This document shows, piece after piece, positions 36,425-45,700 of a stretch of 64,000 bases of DNA. The notes under the pieces were generated by a model that had not been told where the DNA came from, searched no databases, and saw only the letters and a program-made list of their open reading frames with translations. The translations under genes were made by a program, and so were the position numbers. How positions within the stretch are numbered: the first letter of the stretch is position 1; each line of letters starts with the position of its first letter. Source of the DNA: Streptomyces katrae (GTDB lineage Bacteria > Actinomycetota > Actinomycetes > Streptomycetales > Streptomycetaceae); NCBI RefSeq assembly GCF_000717655.1, contig NZ_JNZY01000018.1, positions 62,001-126,000 of the forward strand, in the 5' to 3' direction.

Positions 36425-37099
36425 ATGGGCATGGGCTTCACGATCGGCGGCAGCCGCAGCACCAAGGAGTTCCGTTCCGGCTCGCGGCGCCGCGGCCGGA
36501 CGTCGGAGTGCACGGCGGTCGCGGAGTACACCGGGCTGTGGGGCTGGGACGTGGTCCCCGGTGCCCGCGCCGCGGCCCCCGCCCGCGACTGCTCCTGCGG
36601 TCATACGAATTGCAGCACGCCCGGGGCGCATCCGCTGCCCCTCGCTCCGACCGTCGCAGCCGGCGCCACCCTCGACGAGGTCACCGAGACCTGGAGCGGC
36701 TACCCGGGCGCGGCGGTCCTGCTCCCGCTGGGCCGCGCCTTCGACGTCATCGAGGTCTCGGAGGAGGCCGGGCGCCGCGCGCTGGTCCGCCTCGAGCGGA
36801 TGGGCCTGCCGCTCGGACCGGTCACCGCGACCCCGGACGGCCGCGCCCAGTTCTTCGTCGCCCCGGGCGCTGCCGCCGAGCTGCCGCAGCTGCTGTACCG
36901 GATGGGCTGGGACGACGCCGACCTCGATCTGCGCGCCCTGGGCGTGGGCGCCTTCCTGACCGCCCCGCCCTCCGACCACGCGGGCCTCGGCCCGGTCGGC
37001 TGGCTGCGGCCGCCCGCGCTCGACTCCGCGGGCGGCCCGCCGCAGGCCCGGCTGCTGCTCGGCACCCTCGCGTACATCTGCCACCGCCTGCGGCGCTAG
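36425..37099 (+). CDS. Stand-alone prim-pol N-terminal domain protein
   Basis: A 224-residue protein matching the N-terminal part of bifunctional DNA primase/polymerase domains: VAEYTGLWGWDVVPGARAA followed by CSCGHTNCSTPGAHPLPLAP, the usual W-x-V-x-P and Cys/Gly/His pattern. The catalytic acid triad typical of active prim-pols (DxD and a later D) is not obvious, so it may be non-catalytic. GGAGG precedes the ATG at 36425; ATG at 36431 is also possible. A terminator shared with ftsY follows. Confidence 0.7.
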   Translation: MGMGFTIGGSRSTKEFRSGSRRRGRTSECTAVAEYTGLWGWDVVPGARAAAPARDCSCGHTNCSTPGAHPLPLAPTVAAGATLDEVTETWSGYPGAAVLLPLGRAFDVIEVSEEAGRRALVRLERMGLPLGPVTATPDGRAQFFVAPGAAAELPQLLYRMGWDDADLDLRALGVGAFLTAPPSDHAGLGPVGWLRPPALDSAGGPPQARLLLGTLAYICHRLRR

Positions 37100-37110
37100 T
37101 ACGCGTGCCT

Positions 37111-37156
37111 ACGGCGGCGCCCCCGCATTCCGGCCGGAATGCGGGGGCGCCGCCGT
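37111..37156. terminator. Bidirectional terminator between the prim-pol gene and ftsY
   Basis: A perfect palindrome with 23-bp arms (37111-37133 and 37134-37156), 11 bases after one stop and 35 bases after the other. It is the strongest hairpin in the window. Confidence 0.85.
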
Positions 37157-37190
37157 GCGTACGGTCTGCGTGCGCTGCGTACGGTCCCGC

Positions 37191-38408
37191 TCAGTCGCCG
37201 ATCAGGGCGTCCACGAACGCCTCCGGCTCGAAGGGCGCGAGGTCGTCCGGACCCTCGCCGAGGCCGATGAGCTTGACCGGGACGCCGAGCTCGCGCTGGA
37301 CGGCGACGACGATGCCGCCCTTGGCGGTGCCGTCGAGCTTGGTCAGCACGATGCCGGTGATGTCCACGACCTCGGCGAAGACGCGGGCCTGGGCCAGGCC
37401 GTTCTGCCCGGTGGTGGCGTCCAGGACCAGCAGGATCTCGTCGAGCGGGCCGTGCTTCTCCACGACGCGCTTGACCTTGCCGAGCTCGTCCATGAGGCCG
37501 GTCTTGGTGTGCAGGCGGCCGGCGGTGTCGATGAGCACCACGTCGGCGCCCTCGGCGATGCCCTCCTTGACCGCGTCGTAGGCGATCGAGGCCGGGTCGC
37601 CGCCCTCGGGGCCGCGCACGGTGCGCGCGCCGACCCGCTCGCCCCAGGTCTGGAGCTGGTCCGCGGCAGCGGCGCGGAAGGTGTCGGCGGCGCCGAGCAC
37701 CACGGAGCGGCCGTCGGCGACCAGCACGCGGGCCAGCTTGCCGGTGGTGGTGGTCTTGCCGGTGCCGTTGACCCCCACGACCATCACGACGCCCGGGGTG
37801 TCCACGCCGCTCTCGGTCTTCACCGCGCGGTCGAAGCCGGTGCCGACCAGGGTCAGCAGCTCCTCCTTGAGCAGGGCGCGCAGGTCCGCGGGGGTGCGGG
37901 TGCCGAGCACCTTGACCCGCTCGCGGAGCCGGTCCACGAGCTCCTGCGTCGGCACGACACCGACGTCGGCGATCAGGAGGGTCTCCTCGATCTCCTCCCA
38001 GGTGTCCTCGTCGAGGTGCTCGCGCGAGAGCAGCGTGAGCAGCCCCTTGCCGAGCGAGTTCTGCGACCGGGCGAGGCGGGCGCGCAGCCGGACCAGGCGG
38101 CCGGCGGTGGGCTCGGGCACCTCGATCTCGGGGGCGGCCGGAGCCTCGGGTTCGGCGACGGCGGGCGCCTCGGGAGCCGCAGCCTCCGCTTCGGGGAGGA
38201 CGACCTCCTCAATGGTGCGGCGGGGCTCTTCCGCCGTCTCTACGGCGTCCTCCCCCACCTGCGGTTCGGCGGGCGGGGCAGTGATGGTCGGTGTGCTGGG
38301 CGGCGCCGGGGGCGGCAGCTGCTTCTTCTTGCGGCTGCCGACCACGAGCCCGCTGATCACGCCGACCGCGACCAGGGCGATGACTACAGCAAGGATGAGG
38401 ATGTCCAT
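37191..38408 (-). CDS. ftsY: SRP receptor FtsY
   Basis: GTPase that receives the SRP-ribosome complex at the membrane. 405 residues from ATG at 38408. Unlike E. coli FtsY it begins with a real membrane segment (MDILILAVVIALVAVGVISG), then a Pro/Glu/Ala-rich linker to residue 110, the N domain and the G domain with GVNGTGKTTT, DTAGRLHTK and TKLDGTAKGG. An in-frame start at 38429 is less likely. It ends near the bidirectional terminator. Confidence 0.95.
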   Translation of the reverse strand: MDILILAVVIALVAVGVISGLVVGSRKKKQLPPPAPPSTPTITAPPAEPQVGEDAVETAEEPRRTIEEVVLPEAEAAAPEAPAVAEPEAPAAPEIEVPEPTAGRLVRLRARLARSQNSLGKGLLTLLSREHLDEDTWEEIEETLLIADVGVVPTQELVDRLRERVKVLGTRTPADLRALLKEELLTLVGTGFDRAVKTESGVDTPGVVMVVGVNGTGKTTTTGKLARVLVADGRSVVLGAADTFRAAAADQLQTWGERVGARTVRGPEGGDPASIAYDAVKEGIAEGADVVLIDTAGRLHTKTGLMDELGKVKRVVEKHGPLDEILLVLDATTGQNGLAQARVFAEVVDITGIVLTKLDGTAKGGIVVAVQRELGVPVKLIGLGEGPDDLAPFEPEAFVDALIGD

Positions 38409-38526
38409 AACGGATCCAGTATCGGCCACGGCCGCCCAAGCCCCCGGTTCCCGCAGTTCCGGCCGGGCCGTAAGCCTCCATTTGCGGCGTTAGCGGCATA
38501 TCCACGATGATGGGCGACTTACCCGC

Positions 38527-40011
38527 ATGCCTGCCGAGCCCGCCGACGGCGCGATACAGCAGCCGGCCGAGATCCCGGCCGACACCTCGGTCGAGACCCG
38601 CGGCCTCGAGCCCGTCCCGGACGGCGAGCGCAGGGGCCGGGTCCGCGAGCTCGTGCCCACCTGGGTGGCCGCCAACATCAGCGTGCTGCTGCTGACCATG
38701 GGCGCCGGTCTGGTGATCTTCAACAAGCTCAACATCTGGCAGGTGCTCGTCGTCGCCGTCGCCGCGCCCGTCGTCTCGTACGGGCTCGTCGGCCTGATCT
38801 CGATCGCCGGGAAGCGCGGCGGCGCCCCCGGGATGGCCCTCTCGCGGGCCGTGTTCGGCCAGCGCGGCAACCTCTTCCCCGGCGCCCTGATCTGGGTCGC
38901 CCGCTGGGGCTGGGAGACCATCAACGCGGTCAGCGGCGCGTTCGCCGTGCTCACGGTGCTGGACCTGCTGTTCGGCGTGCAGAAGAACACCGTGCTGATC
39001 GTGGTCACGCTGGTGCTCTTCGTCGGCTCCACCTTCCTGGTCTCCGGACTCGGCATCAGCGCGCTGCGCGTCTGCTCGACCTGGTCGACGTACCTCTTCG
39101 GCGCCTTCAGCGTGCTCGTGCTCGGCTACCTGGTCGTGGAGAGCGACTGGTCCGCCGTGTTCGACAAGCCGGCCGGCTCGACGGCGATGATGATCGCCGG
39201 CATCGGCACGATCGCCGCGGGCGGCATCAGCTGGGTCCCCTCGGGCCCGGACTTCACCCGCTACCTGCCGCGTACGGCCTCCGCCAAGGGCATGGTCGGC
39301 GCGACGATCGGCGGCGCGGCCGTCGTGGTGATCCCGATGGTGCTGATGGGCGCGGTCATGGCGGTCGGCACCCCGGACCTGGCCACGGCGCAGGACCCGG
39401 TCTCCTTCATCGGCAATCTGCTGCCCGCCTGGATCGCGGTGCCGTACCTGCTGATCGCGCTGGTCGGCATGCTGCTGATCAACTCGATGTCCATGTACTC
39501 GGCCGGCTTCACGGCGCAGACCCTCGGCATCAGGGTCCCGCGCGCGGCGGCCGTCAGCGTCAACGCCGTCATCAGCCTGGTCTTCGGCTTCCTGCTGATG
39601 GTGGTCGCGACCAGCTTCTTCGGCTCGTTCATCTCCTTCCTGACGCTCCTCGCCGTGGCCTTCTCCGCGTGGATCGGCGTCTTCGGCGTCGACATGCTGC
39701 GCCGGACCTCGTACGACGGCGAGGCGCTGCTGGACACCACCCGCAGCAGCGCCTACTGGTACCGGGCCGGGTTCGCCTGGCAGGCCATGACCGCCTGGGG
39801 CGCGGCCCTGGTCGTGGGGCTGCTCTTCACCAAGGTCGACTGGTTCGGCGGGCCGCTCGCCGACACCTGGACCGGGCAGAACGGCCTGGGCTGGGCGGCC
39901 GGCATCGTCACCTCCGGCGTGCTGTACGCCGTACTGCCGCGCACCCCGGCTCCGGCGGCCGGCGCGGCCGGGGCCGAGGAGCCCGCGCTCGCCGGATCCC
40001 TGTCCAACTGA
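38527..40011 (+). CDS. NCS1-family nucleobase (cytosine/purine-type) permease
   Basis: Membrane transporter of 494 residues with about 12 membrane segments. N-terminal tail of 45 residues, then VPTWVAANISVLLLTMGAGL, and the family pattern GGISWVPSGPDFTRYLPR in the middle, with WGWETINAVSG earlier. The best family match is the cytosine/purine/uracil/thiamine/allantoin permeases. Substrate is open: cytosine, purines, hydroxymethylpyrimidine or allantoin are all possible. No riboswitch was seen upstream. Confidence 0.85.
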   Translation: MPAEPADGAIQQPAEIPADTSVETRGLEPVPDGERRGRVRELVPTWVAANISVLLLTMGAGLVIFNKLNIWQVLVVAVAAPVVSYGLVGLISIAGKRGGAPGMALSRAVFGQRGNLFPGALIWVARWGWETINAVSGAFAVLTVLDLLFGVQKNTVLIVVTLVLFVGSTFLVSGLGISALRVCSTWSTYLFGAFSVLVLGYLVVESDWSAVFDKPAGSTAMMIAGIGTIAAGGISWVPSGPDFTRYLPRTASAKGMVGATIGGAAVVVIPMVLMGAVMAVGTPDLATAQDPVSFIGNLLPAWIAVPYLLIALVGMLLINSMSMYSAGFTAQTLGIRVPRAAAVSVNAVISLVFGFLLMVVATSFFGSFISFLTLLAVAFSAWIGVFGVDMLRRTSYDGEALLDTTRSSAYWYRAGFAWQAMTAWGAALVVGLLFTKVDWFGGPLADTWTGQNGLGWAAGIVTSGVLYAVLPRTPAPAAGAAGAEEPALAGSLSN

Positions 40012-40074
40012 CGCCACGTCAGCTAACGTCCCCCTTCGCCCGCCCACCCACCTCCGGCGAAGGGGGACTCCTCC

Positions 40075-41061
40075 ATGCCCATCACCGTGGCCCGGTTCAA
40101 TCTCGTCGACCCGAACGGGACCCCCGAGACCCTCTCCGCCCGCTACAAGACCGCGCTGGAGATGGCGAAGTACGCGGACGACCGCGGGATCGACACGATC
40201 CAGACCGAGGAGCACCACGGCACCACCAACAACTGGCTGCCTTCCCCGTTCGCCTTCGCGGGCGCGGTCTTCGGCGCCACGCGCCGGATCGCGGTCACCG
40301 TCTCGGCGATCATCGGCCCGCTGTACGACCCGCTGAAGGTGGCCGAGGACATCGCGGTCCTCGACCTGCTGAGCGGCGGCCGCCTCGTCACGGTCGCGGG
40401 CATCGGCTACCGGCCCGAGGAGTACGAGCAGCACGGCGTCGAGTGGGGCCGCCGCGGCAGGCTCCAGGACGAACTGCTCGAAACCCTGCTGCAGGCGTGG
40501 ACCGGCGAGCCGTTCTCGTTCCGCGGCCGCACGGTACGGGTGACCCCGGCGCCGTTCACGCAGCCGCACCCGCTGCTCCTGGTCGGCGGCAGCTCCCGGG
40601 CGGCGGCCCGGCGCGCGGCCCGGCTCGGGCTGCCGTTCTTCCCCAGCGCGCACCTGCCGGAGCTGGAGGCGTACTACCACGCGCAGCTCGCGGAGCACGG
40701 GACGGAGGGGTTCTGCATGATGCCGGCGGCCGAGACCCCGCTGCTGCACATCGCGGAGGACCCGGACCGGGTCTGGGCCGAGTACGGCGACCGCTTCCTG
40801 CACGAGGCGGGCATGTACGCGTCCTGGCAGTCCAAGGACATCCGCAGCGCCGTACGTTCGGCCGCACGCTCGGTGGCGGAGCTGCGCGCGGAGGGCGTGT
40901 ACCGGGTCCTGACTCCCGACGAGGCGGTCGCGTACGCGCGGGGCGCGGGCGAGGCGGGGAACCTGGTGCTGCACCCGCTGTGCGGCGGGATGCCGCTGGA
41001 CGAGGGCTGGCGCAGCCTGCACCTGCTGTGCGAACAGGTGCTGCCCCGGCTCAAGGACTGA
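40075..41061 (+). CDS. LLM-class flavin-dependent oxidoreductase
   Basis: Luciferase-like monooxygenase family, 328 residues, using F420 or FMN. TIM-barrel features are visible: RFNLVDPNGT at the start, TIQTEEHHG in strand 2, then AVTVSAIIGPLYDPLKVAED and LDLLSGGRLVTVAGIGYRPE, the typical loop order. A substrate cannot be named. It follows the permease by 63 bases in the same direction, so the two may be co-transcribed and act on the same compound. A terminator overlaps its last codons. Confidence 0.85.
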   Translation: MPITVARFNLVDPNGTPETLSARYKTALEMAKYADDRGIDTIQTEEHHGTTNNWLPSPFAFAGAVFGATRRIAVTVSAIIGPLYDPLKVAEDIAVLDLLSGGRLVTVAGIGYRPEEYEQHGVEWGRRGRLQDELLETLLQAWTGEPFSFRGRTVRVTPAPFTQPHPLLLVGGSSRAAARRAARLGLPFFPSAHLPELEAYYHAQLAEHGTEGFCMMPAAETPLLHIAEDPDRVWAEYGDRFLHEAGMYASWQSKDIRSAVRSAARSVAELRAEGVYRVLTPDEAVAYARGAGEAGNLVLHPLCGGMPLDEGWRSLHLLCEQVLPRLKD

Positions 41062-41075
41062 GCGGGGGCAGCACC
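41037..41075. terminator. Terminator overlapping the end of the monooxygenase gene
   Basis: GGTGCTGCCCC pairs with GGGGCAGCACC over 11 bp with an inner GCTCA/TGAGC stem. The upstream arm lies inside the coding region. glcP converges from the other side, so it may serve both genes. Confidence 0.7.
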
Positions 41076-41109
41076 TGCCGTAGAGGAGAGGGAGTGTTGG
41101 CGGGGGTGG

Positions 41110-42540
41110 TTACCCCATCTCCTCCAACGCCTTGCCCTTGGTCTCCGGCACCCATTTGAGGATGAACGGGATCGAGAGCAGGGCGAAGAACGTGTAGATC
41201 ATGTAGGCGCCCGACAGGTTCCAGTCGGACAGCGTCGGGAACGTGACGGTGATGAGCCAGTTGGCGATCCACTGGGCGGCGGCCGCCACACCGAGGGCGG
41301 CGGCGCGGATGCGGCCGGGGAACATCTCGCCGAGCAGCACCCAGACCACCACGCCCCAGGACAGGGCGAAGAAGAGCACGAAGAAGTTGGCGGCGACCAG
41401 GGCCACGATGCCCTGCGCATGCGGCAGGGAGATGTCGTCGCCGGTTCCGGACTTGAAGGAGAACGCCCAGGCCGCCGTTCCGAGCGACAGCGCCATGCCG
41501 ACGGAGCCGATGAGCGCCAGGGGCTTGCGGCCGATCCGGTCCACGAAGACCATCGCGATCACCGTACCGATGATGTTCACGACCGACGTCTCGAAGGAGT
41601 ACAGGAACGAGGAGCTCGGGTCGATGCCGACCGACTGCCACAGCGAGGAGCTGTAGTAGAAGATCACGTTGATGCCGACGAGCTGCTGGAAGACCGAGAG
41701 TCCGATGCCGACCCACACGATGGGCAGGAAACCGAAGCGGCCGCCGAGCAGGTCCCTGAAGGTGGACTTGTGCTCGGACCGCATGGCGTGGTCGATCTCG
41801 CGGACGCGGGCGTCGGCGTCGATGCCCTTGCCCTCGACGTCCCGCAGGACCTCCTTGGCCTTCTCCGTGCGGCCGACCGAGACCAGGAAGCGCGGGGACT
41901 CGGGAATGGCGAAGGACAGCACCCCGTAGAGCACGGCCGGGACGACCATCACGCCGAGCATCCACTGCCAGGCTTCCAGGCCGCCGATCTCGCCGCGCTG
42001 TTCGCCGTCGGCGAGGTTGAGGATGCCCCAGTTGACCAGCTGCGAGACGGCGATGCCGATGACGATGGCCGCCTGCTGGAAGGAAGCCAGCCGGCCGCGG
42101 TAGGCGGGCGGGGAGACCTCTGCGATGTAGGCGGGGCCGATGACCGAGGCCATGCCGATGCCGAAGCCGCCGATCACGCGCCAGGTGGCGAGGTCCCAGA
42201 GGGCGAACGGGAGGGCCGAGCCGATGGCGCTCGCGGTGAACAGGACGGAGGCGATCTGCATGCAGCGGATACGGCCGATCCGGTCGGCGATGCGCCCGGC
42301 GGTGGCCGCGCCGAAGGCACAGCCGATCAGTGCGGCGGCGATCACCTGGGCGAGGGCGCCCGAGCCGACGTCGAAGCGGTCGCGGATGGCCTCCACGGCG
42401 CCGTTGATGACGGAGCTGTCGTAGCCGAAGAGGAAGCCACCCATGGCAGCGGCCGCGGTGATGAAGATGACGTGGCCGAGGTGGTCGGGCTGGGCCGCGC
42501 TTCCACCGCCCGACGCGGGTGCGTTCGCTGTGCTGGTCAA
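41110..42540 (-). CDS. glcP: Glucose permease GlcP (MFS sugar porter)
   Basis: Proton-coupled glucose uptake protein of 476 residues with 12 membrane segments. Sugar-porter signatures are visible: GRIADRIGRIRCMQ after TM2, ESPRFLVSVGR after TM6, QQLVGINVIFYYSS in TM7, DRIGRKPLAL between TM8 and 9, and a final PETKGKALEE. In S. coelicolor GlcP is the main glucose permease and glcP1 also adjoins smc. The start is TTG at 42540, with AGGAG six bases upstream; ATG is not available in the right place. A dyad between the -35 and -10 boxes suggests a repressor. Confidence 0.92.
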   Translation of the reverse strand: MTSTANAPASGGGSAAQPDHLGHVIFITAAAAMGGFLFGYDSSVINGAVEAIRDRFDVGSGALAQVIAAALIGCAFGAATAGRIADRIGRIRCMQIASVLFTASAIGSALPFALWDLATWRVIGGFGIGMASVIGPAYIAEVSPPAYRGRLASFQQAAIVIGIAVSQLVNWGILNLADGEQRGEIGGLEAWQWMLGVMVVPAVLYGVLSFAIPESPRFLVSVGRTEKAKEVLRDVEGKGIDADARVREIDHAMRSEHKSTFRDLLGGRFGFLPIVWVGIGLSVFQQLVGINVIFYYSSSLWQSVGIDPSSSFLYSFETSVVNIIGTVIAMVFVDRIGRKPLALIGSVGMALSLGTAAWAFSFKSGTGDDISLPHAQGIVALVAANFFVLFFALSWGVVVWVLLGEMFPGRIRAAALGVAAAAQWIANWLITVTFPTLSDWNLSGAYMIYTFFALLSIPFILKWVPETKGKALEEMG

Positions 42541-42663
42541 GGTGCGCTCCTGGGCCCGGCGGCGACGGCGGGCTGTGTGGGGTCTCGTTGTTGCTTGCTC
42601 GTGTTCCTCTAGTGGCGCACAGCAAACTGCTTGCCACCACCTGAACGTCAACACGGCACAGCA

Positions 42664-42691
42664 GAGCCTATGACTTCACTTCCTGAAGTCA
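42664..42691 (-). promoter_or_regulatory. glcP promoter with an operator-like dyad
   Basis: On the minus strand TTGACT (42686-42691) and TAGGCT (42664-42669) are 16 bases apart, a housekeeping-type promoter about 120 bases upstream of the TTG start. TGACTTCA and TGAAGTCA form a perfect inverted repeat around five bases (42670-42677 and 42683-42690), overlapping the -35 and filling the spacer. Confidence 0.6.
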
Positions 42692-42768
42692 ATAGGGGGG
42701 ATGAACCCGATTCCTCACAGAGCTCACTCAAGTGCTCCGACACATGTGTTCATTAAGTGAAGCGAAGG

Positions 42769-45700
42769 TCAACGAAGTCGCTGGCTGATGACCTTGGAGA
42801 CACCGTCGCCCTGCATGGAGACGCCGTACAGCGCGTCGGCGACCTCCATCGTCCGCTTCTGGTGGGTGATGACGATCAGCTGGGAGCTCTCCTGGAGCTC
42901 CTCCATGATCCGGATCAGCCGCTGCAGATTGGTGTCGTCGAGCGCGGCCTCGACCTCGTCCATCACGTAGAACGGGCTGGGCCGGGCCTTGAAGATGGAC
43001 ACCAGCAGGGCGACGGCCGTCAGCGACCGCTCGCCGCCGGAGAGCAGGGAGAGCCGCTTGACCTTCTTGCCGGGCGGCCGGGCCTCGACGTCCACCCCGG
43101 TGGTCAGCATGTTGTCGGGGTCGGTGAGGATCAGCCGGCCCTCGCCGCCGGGGAACAGCCGCGAGAACACGCCTTCGAACTGCCGGGCCGTGTCCCGGTA
43201 GGCCTCCGTGAACACCTGCTCGACGCGCTCGTCGACCTCCTTCACGACCTGAAGGAGATCGGCCCGGGTCTTGCGCAGGTCCTCGAGCTGCTCGCTCAGG
43301 AACCGGTGGCGCTCCTCCAGCGCCGCGAACTCCTCCAGGGCGAGCGGGTTGACCTTGCCGAGCTGCTGGTACGCCCGCTCGGCCGCCTTGAGCCGCTTCT
43401 CCTGCCGGGCGCGTACGAAGGGTCCCGGCTCGGCGTCCTCGTCCGGCTCCTCGCCCTCGGCGGGCGGGCTCGGCGGCACGGGCTGGTCCGGCCCGTACTC
43501 GGCGACGAGACCGGCGGCCTCGATCCCGAACTCCTCCAGCGCCCGCGTCTCCACCTGCTCGATGCGCAGCCGCTTCTCGGCGCCGAGCACCTCGCCGCGG
43601 TGCACGGAGTCGGTGAGCTTGTCGAGCTCGCCCTTGAGGTCGCGGCCGCGGGTCCGGGCGTCGCCGAGCTCCCGCTCCCGCAGCCCCTTGGCGTGCTCGG
43701 CGGCGGCGCGCTCCTGTTCGGCCCGGCGCAGCGAGACCTCCAGGTGTGCGAGCAGCTGCCGGGCTCCGTCGGCGACGGCGCGGGCCACCTCGGACTCGTG
43801 GCGCAGCCGGGCGCGGCGCCGCTCGGCGCGGGCCCGGGCTTCCCGCTCGGCGCGTGCGCCGCGATCCAGGGAATCGGCCCGCCCGGCCAGCCCCTTGACC
43901 CGTTCCTCATGGGTCCTGAGCTGCAGCCGGGCCTCCATCTCGGTCTGCCGGGCGTTGGCCCCGTCGGCGGCGAGCCGGTCCCGCACGGCGGTGTCGGGCT
44001 CCTCCGCACCACCATCCCCGACGGGGTCATCCTCCTCGGCGATCGCCAGTCGTTCGGCGCACTCCTCGACCTCGGCCAGCGCCTGCTCCAGCGCGTCCTG
44101 GGCCTTGGCCGCGGCGGCGGCGCTGCGCTCGGCCTCGCCGGCTGCACCCTTCGCCTGCCCGGCGAGCCGCCCCAGCTGCTGCGCCACCCCGGCCCGGGCC
44201 TGCTCCCCGGCCCGTCGGCGCTCGCCGATCTCCTCCACCCGCGCGACGAGTTCCCGCCGCAGGGCCTGGGCGGCATCCCGGCGTGCACCGAGCTCCACGC
44301 ACTGCGTGTCGAGCCGTACGAGCTCTGCCTCCGCCTCGTCGACGGCGGCCTGCACCTCGATCAGACTGGGCACCCCGGCGGAACCCCCGTGCGCGAGGTG
44401 CGCGCCGAGCACGTCCCCGTCGAGGGTCACGGCAACGAGGTCGGGCCGCGTCCCGACCACCCCTTCGGCCTCGTCGAGCGTCCGGACGACGACGTACTCC
44501 CGCAGCACCCAGCCCACGGCCCGTACGACCTCCGCGTCCCCCTGCACCAACCCCACGGCGGGCAACGCCGCCACGCTCGGCGCGGCTCCCTGCCCGCCCG
44601 CGCCAGGCCACCCCGGCCCAGCCGGCGCGGGTTCCGGGGCGGAGCCCCGGTTTCGGGAGGGGGCGGGGTGGGGGAACGCTCCCCCCGGCCCGATGCGGTC
44701 GCCGGCAGACTCCCCGGGGACCGGGGACGCAGCCGAGGGGCCGCCCACGCCGACGGCGGCCTGGCCCGGCACGCCGGTGGCCACGGCCCCGGGAAACGGG
44801 GGCCCGGCCGAAGAGCCCGCCGGGTACGCGGCATCCGCGCCCGCGGCGGCCTCACCCATCGGGCCGCCCGTGGCCGACGCCCGGCTCGGGAACGGGATCC
44901 CGCCCTCCGGAGCCCGGGCACCCGCGCCCGCGGCGGCCTCGCCCACCGGGTACGCGGCATCCGCGCCCGCGAGCGCCTGGCCCGGGATCGGGATACCGGG
45001 CGACGGGTCCGGCCGGGGCGCGATGAGGAGGGTGGCTCGGCCCGCGTCCGCGTCCCGCAGGTGGCGGATGGCGTCGGCCGCCGCCCCCGGGGAGGTCACC
45101 GCCAGCGCGTCCGCCGCCGCGCCCAGTGCCGCCGCCACCGCGACCTCGTACCCCGGGGTCACCGTCAGCCGTTCCGCGGCCGGCCCCAGCAGCCCGGCCA
45201 GCCGCTCCCGCGCCGCGAGCAGCGCCCCCGTGCCGTCCTTCCTCCGCAGCCCCAGCGCCAGCGCATCCCGCCGCGCCGACACCGCCGCCCGCGACTTCTC
45301 CGCGGCCGTCACCGCCTCCCGCGCCGCCGTCTGCGCGGCCTCCGCCGCCGCGAGCTCCGCCCGCGCCGCGGCGTACTCCTCGTCCACCGCCGGGTCCTCG
45401 AGCCCGCCGACCTCCTCGGCCAGCGCTTCGTACTCCGCCTGCGCGGCCCCGGCCCGGGACTCGGCCGCGTCCCGCGCCGCCACCAGCCGGTCGATCTCCG
45501 CCTGTGCGGCCCCCGCCCGGGACCGGGCAGCGCCCAGCCGCCCCGTCAGCCGCGCCAGCGCTTCGCGCCGTTCGGCGATGGCCCGCGCCGCGTCCCGCAG
45601 CCGCCGTTCTTCCCCGGCCAGCGACCGCTCCAGTTCCGCCCGGTGCTCGACGGTGTCCTCCAGCGCCCGCGAGGCCGCCTCCAGCGCGGCCGTCAGCTCC

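Larger units (their letters stand above)
44560..45000 (-). other. Low-complexity insertion in the SMC hinge
   Basis: About 147 codons between ATLLIAPRPDPSPG and LPAVGLVQGDAEVV, where most SMC hinges have a short loop. The segment is rich in Pro, Gly, Ala and Ser, with recurring blocks such as GADAAYP and GEAAAGA. It stays in frame with no stop. Part of it (44611-44676) is a copy of a GC-rich repeat found in intergenic DNA of this window. Confidence 0.75.

Noticed and set aside
42664..42691. Match of the glcP dyad to the Rok7B7 operator consensus as remembered
   Set aside because: The central positions disagree, so the dyad is left without a named regulator.
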